Below are positions 42,823 to 52,205 of a stretch of DNA of 64,000 nucleotides, in pieces. The DNA comes from Dyella caseinilytica (GTDB taxonomy: Bacteria > Pseudomonadota > Gammaproteobacteria > Xanthomonadales > Rhodanobacteraceae), in assembly GCF_016865235.1 (NCBI RefSeq), contig NZ_CP064030.1:2604001-2668000 (forward strand). Reading direction: 5' to 3'. A model generated the notes under the pieces. The model did no database searches. It was not told the DNA's origin and worked only from the letters and a program-made list of their open reading frames with translations. Position numbers and translations under genes: made by a program. Within the stretch, counting starts at the first letter, position 1, and each line of letters opens with the position of its first letter.

Positions 42823-45570
42823 CTATTTCGGGGGCACCAAGCGAAGGCGCGACGATTCATGCCGCGGATTGGGCGACAACATCCGCTCGATCTCCGTGGC
42901 CGGCAATCCGCGCGAGTAGTAATACCCTTGCCCTTCCACGCAACCGGCGCGCAGCAGAAAATCATGCTGCGCTGCGGTTTCAATGCCTTCGGCAATCGTG
43001 CAGATACCCAGACTCCTGGCGATGGCGAGCATGGCTTCCACGATGGCCACGTCGTTGGTGCTGTCTGGCAAATCGGTAACGAAGGAGCGATCGATCTTCA
43101 AGTAATCGATGCCCGACATCTTCAGGTAGGCCAGGGACGAATAACCGGTACCAAAGTCGTCGATGGCAATACCAACGCCCAGTGCATGCAGAGCGTGCAT
43201 GGTTTGCTCAGTGGCCTCACCCAATCGCAGGATCGCGCTTTCGGTAATTTCGAACATCAGGCGCTTGGGCGATATCTGACTGCTCTGCAGCGACTGTTTC
43301 ACGCTTTCGATAAAGCCCGGGTGGCCGAAAGTAGCCGCCGATGCATTCAGCGCCACGCGGATGGATGGCAGCTTCAACTGGTCCCAATGGCGTACTTGCG
43401 CACATACGGCACGCATCGTCCATGCGTCGATGCGGCGGATCAAACCCAGGCTCTCGGCCAGTGGGATGAACTCGTCCGGCATCAGTTCGCCGCGTTCGGG
43501 ATGCCGCCAGCGCAAGAGCGCTTCTACCGCTACGATGCGGCCAGTACGCAACTCTACGCTGGGCTGGAACACCAGATGGAATTCGTCGCGCATCAGTGCC
43601 TGCCGCAAATCCGCGCCCAGCATCAGGCGCATGCGTGCGTCGGCGTGCATCAGCGGCGTGTAGAAACGGAAGGTGTTGCGCTCCTGGGTTTTGGCGGCGT
43701 ACATGGCTGCATCGGCATTCGCGATCAACACCACCGGATCACTGCCATCCAGCGGATAACCGGCAATGCCGATGCTCGCGCTCATGACGATTTCGTAGTC
43801 GCCGATCAGCATCGGCTCGGACAAGCTTTGCAGTAATCGGATAGCGAATTGCGCGGCCTGCTCGCGCGTGCGCAGCCCGCCGAGCAACACGGTGAATTCG
43901 TCGCCACCGATACGGCTGGCCACATCGTTTTCACCCAATTCGCGGCGGATACGCTGCGCCACTTTCACCAGCAAACGATCGCCGATCGCATGACTGTAGC
44001 TGTCGTTGACCGCCTTGAAGGCATCGAGGTCGACAAACAGCACCGCAGCTGCGCCGTTCATGCGTGCCGCGGCCTCGATCGCATGCGCGCAATGGCGTTG
44101 GAATTCACTGCGATTGGCCAGGCCGGTCAACGGGTCGTGCGCCACCATGTATTCCAAACGCTGGCGGTCGGCCTTGCTGCGCGTAATGTCGGTAATCACC
44201 GCCACGTAATGCTGCACGTGACCATCGCCGTTGCGGATGGCGCTGATGCTGAGCAGTTCGGGATAGGAAGATCCATCCGAACGCCAGCTCTGCACCTCGC
44301 CGACCCAGTTGCCGCCCTCAGCCACCATGTCCCAGATCGAGGAAGGCAGTGACGAGCCGTCCGGCATGCGGCGCAATTCGTCGAAGCGATGATGTTGCAG
44401 GTATTGCAGCGTGTAGCCAGTGATACGCGTGTGCGCCCCGTTGACCGTGGTCACTCGGCGTTCGGCGTCAGCAATGATGATGCCTTCGGCCACGCTAGCC
44501 ATGGCCTCTGATGCAATGCGGCGCTCCTGCTCCATCGCCACGCGATCGGAAATATCGCGCATGATCGCCTGGCGCACGGGTAAGTTGCCCCAGGTGGTGA
44601 GGCTGCTGTGCGTTTCTACCGTGCGGACCACGCCATTGACGGCGCGCAGCAGGCCGATGGTCGATGTGCCGGCCGCGCGCAGGCTACCTTCCGCAAACAA
44701 ACCCAGGAAGTTCATGCCGACCAGTTCTTGCGGATCGCGTCCGGTCCACACGCTGGCGGTGCGGTTGACACCGAGAATCTTGCCGTGTGTTTCATCCACC
44801 ATCACGATGGCGTCAGCGGCGCTGTCAAACAGTAGCCGGTATTTTTCTTCCGTACCGCGGATGCTGGCGAGAATGCGCTGCGCCATGCGGAACCACAGCA
44901 GTGACGCCACCAGCGCCGCGGCCAGCGTACCCGCAAACAGCACGCCACCCAGCCATGCCGCGCCGAGTGCAATGTCCAAAGAGAATTCATCGCTGCGCGG
45001 CTGGATATAGCCGTTGAGGTTATCGATGCGCGAGCTCTGGCGCGCCAGTTCTTCTTCCGATGGCTTGCCGTTTTGATAGGCCTGCTGCAGCTCACCGGCA
45101 ATGGTGTTGAGTTCTTCGATCGAACTGTCTACCGAACGCCAGTCGGTGATGGCCTGCCCCATATAGGGCGCATGGGAGAAGTGATCGAGAATGAAAATCA
45201 TCCCCGGAATCGCCGCGGGGATCACACCGCCGCGCTTGAACGCGTTGGCGACTTGCTGCTTGTCGTAATGGCCTTTGGCGATCGCGTCACGCGCCCAGCG
45301 ATCCGAGCGGACCACCTCATAGTTGCGTTTGAAACTTTCCAGCCGTGCGGGGTCACCACGCTGCGCGTAGGCATAGAGATCGATGACCGTCTGCTTCTGG
45401 GCCTTCGACCACAGGCTTTCGCCGTTCAAGAAACCAGCAAGCGTTACCTGGACCTGGAGTGCCCCCCAGGTCAGGCATAGAACCAGACCAACGACCGCCG
45501 CCAACCCATATGCCAGGGGCATAAGGCGCCGGGACAGCGGTCGTTGCTGGACATTCCGGGCGATACGCAT
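42823..45570 (-). CDS. Membrane PAS-PAS-GGDEF-EAL cyclic-di-GMP enzyme
   Basis: 915 residues. Two membrane helices (about 17-48 and 203-227) flank a periplasmic helical sensor. PAS domains follow at about 240-345 (LLFDSAADAIVMVDETHGKI) and 355-465 (ASVAEGIIIADAERRVTTVN). The GGDEF domain (about 470-640) is canonical at SRIGGDEFTVLL (555-559). The EAL domain (about 650-905) has EALLRWRHP (683), FEITESAIL, DDFGTGYSSLAYLK, KIDRSFVTDLP and EGIETAAQ, so both catalytic sites look intact. The RxxD inhibitory site before GGDEF reads GEND, so product inhibition is probably lost. Whether it makes or degrades c-di-GMP overall cannot be told. Confidence 0.95.
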   Translation of the reverse strand: MRIARNVQQRPLSRRLMPLAYGLAAVVGLVLCLTWGALQVQVTLAGFLNGESLWSKAQKQTVIDLYAYAQRGDPARLESFKRNYEVVRSDRWARDAIAKGHYDKQQVANAFKRGGVIPAAIPGMIFILDHFSHAPYMGQAITDWRSVDSSIEELNTIAGELQQAYQNGKPSEEELARQSSRIDNLNGYIQPRSDEFSLDIALGAAWLGGVLFAGTLAAALVASLLWFRMAQRILASIRGTEEKYRLLFDSAADAIVMVDETHGKILGVNRTASVWTGRDPQELVGMNFLGLFAEGSLRAAGTSTIGLLRAVNGVVRTVETHSSLTTWGNLPVRQAIMRDISDRVAMEQERRIASEAMASVAEGIIIADAERRVTTVNGAHTRITGYTLQYLQHHRFDELRRMPDGSSLPSSIWDMVAEGGNWVGEVQSWRSDGSSYPELLSISAIRNGDGHVQHYVAVITDITRSKADRQRLEYMVAHDPLTGLANRSEFQRHCAHAIEAAARMNGAAAVLFVDLDAFKAVNDSYSHAIGDRLLVKVAQRIRRELGENDVASRIGGDEFTVLLGGLRTREQAAQFAIRLLQSLSEPMLIGDYEIVMSASIGIAGYPLDGSDPVVLIANADAAMYAAKTQERNTFRFYTPLMHADARMRLMLGADLRQALMRDEFHLVFQPSVELRTGRIVAVEALLRWRHPERGELMPDEFIPLAESLGLIRRIDAWTMRAVCAQVRHWDQLKLPSIRVALNASAATFGHPGFIESVKQSLQSSQISPKRLMFEITESAILRLGEATEQTMHALHALGVGIAIDDFGTGYSSLAYLKMSGIDYLKIDRSFVTDLPDSTNDVAIVEAMLAIARSLGICTIAEGIETAAQHDFLLRAGCVEGQGYYYSRGLPATEIERMLSPNPRHESSRLRLVPPK

Positions 45571-45649
45571 TGTGCCTCTTTAAGCCAAAATCAGCCCACA
45601 CTCTGCATGAAGACGCTGCTGATGTGTATCGCCCTACGGCTCAAATTAC

Positions 45650-46474
45650 TTAAGCAGCCGCCTCGTTCGCCACGACGCGCTCGTCAAAAACGGGCTCGCC
45701 CAATGCAGGCTCACTAAGCAGCCAAGGGTCACGACGCACATCCAGGCACCGATCCAAGGTAATCCTCATGCTTACGTAACTCCGTTTGACGCATTCCTGC
45801 AGGTATGCAACCTCGTCTGCGCGGGGAGAGGTTCCCACTAAGGTGCATACGATCTCAAGCGCCTCCCACGGGTGAGTATCATCATAAGCTGCATGAAGCT
45901 GAAGCCAACGCAGGCTATGCGCCCTGACTTCCTTGGGGAAACTTTCGGCATAGGCCATGCTCTCATAGACCTTCTGCGACCACTCCCCGGTTGCTCCTTC
46001 CACCGCGTAGTTGGTGGCGATCATGCCTGCCGCCAACGGCGCGCTCCGACTTACCTCTTCACACCAGCTCGACAATGCCTCGGTGCCGTAAGGGGCTGCA
46101 CCATTAAGCACCTCGTCCTGTGAAACGCCAGCGCCTTCGGCCCAGTTGAGCCAATATTCGGCATGATTCTGCTCCACTCGGATGTTACGTACCAGCCAGC
46201 GCCGGGCCATGTTTTCGCCCTTGCTGCGGCCATAACGCGTCTTCAACAGATTGAGCGCCATATAACCGGGAAAACGCTCGATGACGGGCCAGACGCCTAC
46301 CATGAAATCGCGCGTTCCCACGGCGTCCAGACGCGCTTCGCGCATCAGCGTCCAAGCTTCATGATCAACCACGGCTTGCTTGGTGGGCGCGCAGGCCGTT
46401 ACCAGGTCCTGGGCCCATTCCGGATAGCTGGTCAGTTCGGTCAGCGGGCCGGTGCGTTCGAAATGTGCGTGCAT
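45650..46474 (-). CDS. Heme-oxygenase-fold (TenA/PqqC/CADD-like) protein
   Basis: 274 residues, all helical, with GGAGA 7 nt before the ATG. Conserved acidic and His positions fit the heme-oxygenase-like fold: VDHEAWTLMREARLDAVGTR, NIRVEQNHAEYWLNWAEGAG (E and H metal-ligand type), TNYAVEGATGEWSQKVYE and LRWLQLHAAYDDTHPWEALE. The family includes PqqC, TenA, CADD and newer di-iron oxidases (HDOs). The E..H..E..H pattern supports a di-metal site, but the substrate is unknown and no pyrroloquinoline or thiamin genes are adjacent. Confidence 0.75.
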   Translation of the reverse strand: MHAHFERTGPLTELTSYPEWAQDLVTACAPTKQAVVDHEAWTLMREARLDAVGTRDFMVGVWPVIERFPGYMALNLLKTRYGRSKGENMARRWLVRNIRVEQNHAEYWLNWAEGAGVSQDEVLNGAAPYGTEALSSWCEEVSRSAPLAAGMIATNYAVEGATGEWSQKVYESMAYAESFPKEVRAHSLRWLQLHAAYDDTHPWEALEIVCTLVGTSPRADEVAYLQECVKRSYVSMRITLDRCLDVRRDPWLLSEPALGEPVFDERVVANEAAA

Positions 46475-46680
46475 GTGTCTTCTCCACTAGATATTAACAA
46501 CAGGGTCATTCCAGTTGCGGACGCAACTGGCACCAGGGCCTTTGGCGCGGTCCTGGCCCCTCCATAGTGGGCGCGCGAGGAAAGGGTTGCGACTGCTGCC
46601 CGGGCGGTTATTTCCCTGCCGCGTTAAGCGCATGATTGGCGGGCAATTTCCGGATAGCCGAGACAGGCTGGGAGGGTTTC

Positions 46681-47040
46681 ATGAGCTACGTGGATGGATT
46701 TGTTGTGCCGGTTCCCTTGCACAACTTGCCGGTTTATCGGCGAATGGCGCGCCTATGCGGAAAGATCTGGATGGAACATGGCGCAATCGCCTACACCGAA
46801 TGCCTGGCCGACAACGTGAAGTCAGGCAAATACACCTCGTTTCCGCAAAGCGTGAAACTCAAGCCGGATGAAACGGTAGTGTTCTCATGGATCGTGTATG
46901 AATCACGCAGGCATCGCGATCGTGTAAACAAAGCGGTGATGAACGATCCGCGCATGAAGCCGATGTTCGACGCCAAGGCATTGCCGTTTGATGGCAAGCG
47001 GCTGATCTTTGGCGGGTTCAAAACGATGCTGAGTCTCTAG
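46681..47040 (+). CDS. DUF1428 family protein
   Basis: 119 residues from the ATG at 46681 (GGGAGGG upstream), matching the usual family length of about 117. Signature segments: MSYVDGFVVPVPLHNLPVYR, ECLADNVKSGKYTSFPQSVK, ETVVFSWIVYESRRHRD, VMNDPRMKP, PFDGKRLIFGGFKTML. DUF1428 proteins have a dimeric ferredoxin-like (YciI/antibiotic-monooxygenase-like) fold and unknown function. The 206-bp region upstream (46475-46680) shows no other gene. Confidence 0.9.
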   Translation: MSYVDGFVVPVPLHNLPVYRRMARLCGKIWMEHGAIAYTECLADNVKSGKYTSFPQSVKLKPDETVVFSWIVYESRRHRDRVNKAVMNDPRMKPMFDAKALPFDGKRLIFGGFKTMLSL

Positions 47041-47082
47041 CGACACAGCATCGCTGGGAAGACAGGATGCAAGATTGAGCAA

Positions 47083-47106
47083 CCCTCCCCTGCTTACAGG
47101 GGAGGG
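47083..47106. terminator. Hairpin between convergent genes
   Basis: Perfect 10-bp stem CCCTCCCCTG / CAGGGGAGGG with loop CTTA in the gap between the DUF1428 gene (ending 47040, plus) and the next minus-strand gene (ending 47127). No T-run on either strand, so termination is inferred only from position. Confidence 0.45.
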
Positions 47107-47126
47107 CGTTACGCTCAAAAGAACGA

Positions 47127-48806
47127 TTAGTGCCAGCCTTCGTGAAGGTCGGTGCCCGGCGTAAACGACACGCCGCGCAACACTTCGCCGAACTTTGCCG
47201 AACGCAATGTTACGAAGTGTTCGTTCGCAACATCGGCCGCCGTGGTGTTGGAAAGCACGTCGCGAATGGCTACCAGCTTGTCAGGATCGGCGCCGGTATC
47301 GCCACCGCCGCTGATCGTGGAGGTGACTGCCCAGATGGTGACTTTGCCGTCCTGATCGACACGGCCGGTGATCTGGCGCAACCCATCGGTGGCCGGCGCC
47401 CACGGCAGATTGGTGGCGGTATTGGTGCCCGTCGGATAATCGCGCACGGTGTACGGCTGACCAATATTCAAACCGGTCTGCAGTGTGTAGGCCAGGTTCC
47501 AGGTCTTGGTCGTGGCGTCAAAGACCCATTTCTGCAAACCGGCCGTGGTCTGTGCAGCAGCATGCGTGTAGAGATCCGTACCACCGACGTAACCATCGCC
47601 TTCATCGGCCACGTACAGCGTATTGGCATCCGCAAACCAGATGCTGAAGGGATACGACACGGTCGTTGCCGTCTTCACCGGCGTGCTGGGGAAACCGGCA
47701 AGAATGCACATGTTGGTTGGCAGCCCATCCTTCTGCAGCGTCGCTGCGTTGAAGGCCAGTGACGACGATGGCAGTGCAGCGCCCGACACAGGAACACCAA
47801 CGCCATTCGGGCAGGCCGTGCCGGTGGTATCGACGAAGTACACCGTGTTGACACCGTTGCTGCCGCTGCCCTTGGTGTAATACACAACATTGTTGTAGAC
47901 CGTCATGCCACGGAAGTTGTCATCCTTACCAACCTTGTCCGCCTTGTCGCCCAGTGCCGTGACGGAGAAGCTTGCCAGCGGCGTGGTAGCAGCCGGGGTC
48001 TGCAATGCTTCCGGCAAGTTGGAAGGCACGATCCACTGCGCACCCGTGCCCTGGATCACACCCACCGGCTGCGGATTGCTGCCATTGCCGCCATTGCCGG
48101 AGGTGTAGAACACATTCGCGCCATGGACGTTGTTGTAGATCGCCGCGCGGCCGTTGTTGCCGCTATAGCCATTCGTTTCCGTGAACTGGAAATGGCCAGC
48201 GCCGTCGACCAGCGCCACCGCCCGATAGTAGGAACCGCCATCCGGATTGGTGGGATCCACCGCCAGCGGCGTGTTTGAGTTGGAAACGTCGAGGGCGTTG
48301 ACCGGCGCGACGTAGCCCATGAAGGTGAGGTACCGTCCATCAAGCGACAAATGCAGACCCAGTTCCGACTTGGAACTGAAGCTGGTGACCAGTTCACCTT
48401 CACGCGCAGCCGGACGCAGGCTGTTGGGCACTTCCAGCGAATTGATCACCCAGCCGTTCGTCGTCATCTGATCAAGATAGATGCGCGAGGTGATACCGAA
48501 GCTGCCGTCGTAGATATCGTTGTTAAACACATACGGATAAGTACCATCGTACTGCGCACCGGGCGCCGCACCGCAAGCACCGCTGCTGGTCGGGCAATTG
48601 GGCGGCAGTAATTCGCCTATCTGCACATTGCTGGCGTTGTTGTCGTACACACTACGACTGACCACCAGGTTGCCTGGCCAGAAATGAAAATCGCGGTCTT
48701 GCGAGAAATCGTTGGCATACGCTGCAACACCAGCAGCAAGTGCCGTGACAGCAAGCGCAGTAACCGCATGCCAGCGGCGAAAGCGGTAAGACGAAGTCGT
48801 GGTCAT
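47127..48806 (-). CDS. Secreted protein of unknown function, probable beta-propeller
   Basis: 559 residues with a signal peptide (AVTALAVTALAAGVAAYA) and GGAG 6 nt before the ATG. I do not recognise the family. The mature part is rich in Gly, Asn, Thr and Tyr with recurring strand-turn units such as LHLSLDGRYLTFMGYVAPVN, GMTVYNNVVYYTKGSGSNG, FSIWFADANTLYVADEGDGY, LQKWVFDATTKTWNLAYTL and DGLRQITGRVDQDGKVTIWA, which look like propeller blades. Four Cys occur in two short loops (NCPTSSGACG) and later sites, possible disulfides. It stands alone; a possible Pho box upstream would fit a secreted phosphatase or phytase-like role, but no catalytic motif is visible. Confidence 0.7.
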   Translation of the reverse strand: MTTTSSYRFRRWHAVTALAVTALAAGVAAYANDFSQDRDFHFWPGNLVVSRSVYDNNASNVQIGELLPPNCPTSSGACGAAPGAQYDGTYPYVFNNDIYDGSFGITSRIYLDQMTTNGWVINSLEVPNSLRPAAREGELVTSFSSKSELGLHLSLDGRYLTFMGYVAPVNALDVSNSNTPLAVDPTNPDGGSYYRAVALVDGAGHFQFTETNGYSGNNGRAAIYNNVHGANVFYTSGNGGNGSNPQPVGVIQGTGAQWIVPSNLPEALQTPAATTPLASFSVTALGDKADKVGKDDNFRGMTVYNNVVYYTKGSGSNGVNTVYFVDTTGTACPNGVGVPVSGAALPSSSLAFNAATLQKDGLPTNMCILAGFPSTPVKTATTVSYPFSIWFADANTLYVADEGDGYVGGTDLYTHAAAQTTAGLQKWVFDATTKTWNLAYTLQTGLNIGQPYTVRDYPTGTNTATNLPWAPATDGLRQITGRVDQDGKVTIWAVTSTISGGGDTGADPDKLVAIRDVLSNTTAADVANEHFVTLRSAKFGEVLRGVSFTPGTDLHEGWH

Positions 48807-48912
48807 CGTGATCTCCGGGAAGGTGTGTGAACGGAGTTACAGGGCACAACCCGACCACGGTAATCACCGCAAATGAAGAATTCTTGACAATCCCACGCAA
48901 GTTACTTCAGGT

Positions 48913-48930
48913 GTAACAGGTCTGTGACAA
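48913..48930 (-). promoter_or_regulatory. Possible Pho box upstream of the secreted propeller-like protein
   Basis: On the minus strand, TTGTCAC (48930-48924), 4 bp, then CTGTTAC (48919-48913). This is two 7-bp direct repeats with an 11-bp period, as in PhoB boxes. A weak -10-like TAACTT follows 8 nt later. The leader to the ATG at 48806 would be about 100 nt. Based on motif shape only. Confidence 0.35.
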
Positions 48931-48957
48931 CTATCACCGCCTGACACGAAAGGCACA

Positions 48958-48988
48958 GGACGCTAAGCTTTTCCTAAGCTTTGCGTCC
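48958..48988 (-). terminator. Hairpin after the flavin oxidoreductase gene
   Basis: Arms GGACGCTAAGCTT (48958-48970) and AAGCTTTGCGTCC (48976-48988) pair over 13 bp with one mismatch; loop TTCCT. It begins 14 nt after the stop of the minus-strand gene ending at 49003. No T-run, so it may be a Rho-assisted or mRNA-stabilising structure. Confidence 0.45.
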
Positions 48989-49002
48989 GTCGTGCGGCGA
49001 TC

Positions 49003-50817
49003 TCAGGTCAATCGCGTAAAACCATCCGCACTCCAGCCTTCGCTGCCCACACCGTGATGCACGAAGAACAATCCATGCGGATCGTATGTCTGCTTCGCCG
49101 CTGCAAGCCTTGGATAATTCGTTCCCCAGAATGCTGTCTGCCAATCACGCTGGAAATAATCACTCTCCGACACATAAGCACCCGCGCCAGGCGCAACCTG
49201 CAATAACGCATCCATCGCAGCATCAACCCGTTCGGCATTACTGCGCGCCGCGGCGAGATCGGGGCCCGGCATACCGGGATACGCTGGATCACCGGCATCA
49301 GCAATGATGGCCAAGGCAAACGCATCGAGCACCTGCGGATTCATCGCGGTATCGCGCGCCCTGGCAATCGCTTCCGTCGGAGCACCCGCCAAGCCCTTGT
49401 TGAAATGAAATTCCATTCGATGATGACGACTGCCAGCAAAAATCGCATCCGCAAGGCGGGATTGCTGATCTGCTCGCAATAGCGACGCTGGTAGCCATGC
49501 CGATTGGAACGCCTGAATAAACCAGCCGACCTGCCCTTGATCGCCCGACCACAACACATGGTTGCGTGGCGCTCCCTGACGATCATCATCCACCATCGCG
49601 CCTGGCAGGTGCTGACGGAAAAAATCTGCGTCCCAGAAATGCTGCGCCGGCAAAGCGAGAGCCTGTACAGGTTTCGGGAAGGAATACTCCTTGCGCGCAC
49701 GCACCCAATCCAGGAACGGTGCCCAGATATCCGTGGCCTGCTGCTCGCTCAACCCCTGGGACACCATGGAAATATGCAACTGGTTATCCGGGCCGAAGGC
49801 CATCTGTTCACCCCAGTGCGGATTCATCAGAGCGGATTGATAGAAATCCATCGCCTTGCCGATCAAGGCGCGGTATGCCTGATCCGAGGATGCCTTGATC
49901 TCGCCAAATGCACCGCCGAAAAATTCCGGCAACGCGTGCGTGCGCAAAGTCAGCCGCGTCACCACGCCCAGACTGCCGCCACCACCGCCCTTGATGCCCC
50001 AGAACAATTCCGGATTTGTGCAGGCATTGGCAATACGTGCCACACCATCGGCCGTAACGATCTCTGCCTCAATCAAATTCGAAGAGGCAGTACCGAAGTT
50101 CTTGGAGAAACTGCCAAACCCGCCGCTCTGAAGCAGCCCCGCGACGCCAACCGTGGTACAGCCGCCGCCTTGCACGTAGCGCCCGCCATGAGTGGTCACG
50201 GCATCGTAGGCATCGATCCACATCGCCCCGGCCTGTACTGTGACAGCAGGTTGCGGCGGCTGGGTGTCCGTACAGCCTTGCGCGACAAAGTTGTCATGCA
50301 GGGTCACCTTGTTCATGTGCCGCGTCCATACCAACAGCGAATCAGCAGAATCGGACGTCCCCTGATAACTGTGGCCACCGCCTTTCACGACCAGTCGCAG
50401 ATGGTGTTCACGGGCGAAGTTCACCGCTGCGACCACATCTGCCGTGCTTTCAGCGGCGACCGCATAAACGCTAGGTTGGGACGTCCACGCCTTGGCCCAG
50501 CCACTGGTCTGGGTCAGCGCCGGCTGGTCGCCGATGAAGAATGGATTCTTGATGTGCTTGAGTGCTTCGCTGTACGCGGCGCTGGCGCGATCAGCAAACG
50601 GCGAAACGGGCGCCAGCAGACGCCCACCCACCTGCTGCTTCAACCCGTCCCACTGTGCCGGCGAAGGCCAGTTTGGATCGCCCGGCCGCACCCGGGAACG
50701 AAGCCCGCTGGCGGTCTTGGCGATAGACGCCGCCAGCGTAGACATCACCCCGCCACCCGTCGCCAATGAAAGAAACGGTATCGCCAACGCTGCCTTCAAC
50801 CATTCGCGCCTATTCAT
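49003..50817 (-). CDS. Exported FAD-linked oxidoreductase (PCMH + BBE domains)
   Basis: 604 residues. The N-terminus MNRREWLKAALAIPFLSLAT contains an RR pair before a hydrophobic stretch, suggesting Tat export with bound flavin. The FAD-binding PCMH domain (about 110-290) has VVKGGGHSYQGTSDSADSLL, whose His (about 149) is the usual covalent FAD ligand. It continues with QAGAMWIDAYDAV, GGGCTTVGVAGLLQSGGFGS and NPELFWGIKGGGGGSLGVVT. The C-terminal BBE segment reads FWGTNYPRLAAAKQTYDPHG. The family includes berberine-bridge enzymes and sugar or oligosaccharide oxidases; the substrate is unknown. It ends at a hairpin and stands apart from its neighbours by about 200 bp on each side. Confidence 0.92.
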   Translation of the reverse strand: MNRREWLKAALAIPFLSLATGGGVMSTLAASIAKTASGLRSRVRPGDPNWPSPAQWDGLKQQVGGRLLAPVSPFADRASAAYSEALKHIKNPFFIGDQPALTQTSGWAKAWTSQPSVYAVAAESTADVVAAVNFAREHHLRLVVKGGGHSYQGTSDSADSLLVWTRHMNKVTLHDNFVAQGCTDTQPPQPAVTVQAGAMWIDAYDAVTTHGGRYVQGGGCTTVGVAGLLQSGGFGSFSKNFGTASSNLIEAEIVTADGVARIANACTNPELFWGIKGGGGGSLGVVTRLTLRTHALPEFFGGAFGEIKASSDQAYRALIGKAMDFYQSALMNPHWGEQMAFGPDNQLHISMVSQGLSEQQATDIWAPFLDWVRARKEYSFPKPVQALALPAQHFWDADFFRQHLPGAMVDDDRQGAPRNHVLWSGDQGQVGWFIQAFQSAWLPASLLRADQQSRLADAIFAGSRHHRMEFHFNKGLAGAPTEAIARARDTAMNPQVLDAFALAIIADAGDPAYPGMPGPDLAAARSNAERVDAAMDALLQVAPGAGAYVSESDYFQRDWQTAFWGTNYPRLAAAKQTYDPHGLFFVHHGVGSEGWSADGFTRLT

Positions 50818-51021
50818 CGCCCGCTTCTCCGCTCATGACGTCCTGGATGGCTTAACTGTCCGTCACGCATAGGTGCTCGGATAGCTTGAGGGGATGGATG
50901 GTGGCCGATTTGGGACGAGTGGCGGACGTTGAGGGATGAAAAGCTGCCGCCATTCGCAAAGGGCCGCGCTTTTATCCGCGGCACTCCGTGGGCGACCAAC
51001 GCCTTTCATCTAGTTGGAAGC

Positions 51022-51957
51022 TCACCCGAGCTTTGCATGACTCCGCCGCGCTTCATACGCCTTCAGATGCGCATAGGTCACGCGCAGCATCGGCAAATCC
51101 AGCCCGGCCGCTTCGCCACGCGCCAGCATGTCACCGATGATGTGATCGGCCTCGACCTGACCACCCTGCTCCAGATCACGCATCATCGACGCGCTGGTGC
51201 TGGAATCGGCTTCGGTCAACACCGATCGTGATCGCTGCAGCGCCGCCTCGCTTGGTGCGTGGCCACAGGCTTCGGCTACACGGCTGCACTCTTCCAGCAA
51301 TTGCAGAGTCGCTTGCGTTCCGCCCTGTGCAGCCACGATGTCGCCGATCGGCGCACGCATCAAGCAGGTAATCCCGGCCAGCGACGCCAGGAACACCCAT
51401 TTGTCCCACATGTCCTGCAGGATGCTGCTGCTCAGAAACGATTCGAAGTTCGCCTTGAGCATGGCTTGCTCGATGTGTTCGACGCGCTCTGAACGTGAAC
51501 CGTCGCGTTCGCCATAAGTAAGCCGATGCGGCTTGCCGAGATGGTGCACCACACCCTCCGCATTCAATGTGGAGGCAATGAAACAAGAGCCGCCCAACAC
51601 ATGCTTCGCGCCGAAGCGCGCATCAAGCAGATCCAGATGCTGCATACCGTTGAGGATCGGGAGAATCGCCGTATCCGGCCCTACTGCCGGCGCGATGTCG
51701 TCGATCACCTGGGCCAGGTGATAGGCCTTGCAGCTCACGATGATCAGGTCGAAAGCATGGTTCAGGGTGCTGGCCTGCACAGTGGAAGGCGACGGCAACG
51801 CGGCATCGCCGGCCGGGCTGCGGATCAGCAAGCCGTCGCGCGCCAGCACCGCGGCACGTGCCTTGCGCACCAGGAAGGTCACATCCTGCCCTCTTTCCAA
51901 CAAACGGCCACCGAAATAGCCGCCCGTCGCCCCTGCACCAACCACCAGAATCTTCAT
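51022..51957 (-). CDS. Ketopantoate reductase family enzyme (ApbA/PanE-like)
   Basis: 311 residues from the ATG at 51957 (AAGGTGG upstream). The N-terminal NADPH Rossmann motif is MKILVVGAGATGGYFGGRLL, followed by DLIIVSCKAYHLAQVIDDIA and ILPILNGMQHLDLLDARFG. The C-terminal helical domain has WDKWVFLASLAGITCLMRAP (the Lys of DKW type is the catalytic candidate), SSTSASMMRDLEQGGQVEAD and ADHIIGDMLARGE. It would reduce 2-dehydropantoate to pantoate, but the family has paralogues with other 2-keto acid substrates and no panB/panC is nearby. An in-frame extension to 52056 lacks a ribosome site. Confidence 0.88.
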   Translation of the reverse strand: MKILVVGAGATGGYFGGRLLERGQDVTFLVRKARAAVLARDGLLIRSPAGDAALPSPSTVQASTLNHAFDLIIVSCKAYHLAQVIDDIAPAVGPDTAILPILNGMQHLDLLDARFGAKHVLGGSCFIASTLNAEGVVHHLGKPHRLTYGERDGSRSERVEHIEQAMLKANFESFLSSSILQDMWDKWVFLASLAGITCLMRAPIGDIVAAQGGTQATLQLLEECSRVAEACGHAPSEAALQRSRSVLTEADSSTSASMMRDLEQGGQVEADHIIGDMLARGEAAGLDLPMLRVTYAHLKAYEARRSHAKLG

Positions 51958-52162
51958 GTTTGCGTCCACCTTTGCCAGAAACAACAAGCGTTCAAATGTG
52001 GCCAAAACCGCCGGATCCAACCGGGAACGAAAGGTTTCTCCAAACCGCAAGACCATGCGGGATGGCGTGGCGTGTGAAATAGCCGCTCACCCGGGCTTCA
52101 CAATGCGTGCGCACATCAAACAACACTTGCGTGTAACTTACCGGCCTATCGGGAACAGGGAC

Positions 52163-52195
52163 CATGTCCGGGCACGCTAGACGTGCCCGGACATG
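52163..52195. terminator. Strong hairpin ending the ZIP-cupredoxin-PLD gene set
   Basis: Perfect 14-bp stem CATGTCCGGGCACG / CGTGCCCGGACATG with loop CTAGA, located 10 nt after the stop of the phospholipase-D-like gene. No T-run on the minus strand. The surrounding 248 bp (51958-52205) contain no other gene. Confidence 0.5.
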
Positions 52196-52205
52196 TCTTT
52201 ATGGG

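Noticed and set aside
49504..50769. 421-codon plus-strand frame opposite the flavin oxidoreductase
   Set aside because: No recognisable domains, while the minus strand gives a complete PCMH-BBE enzyme.
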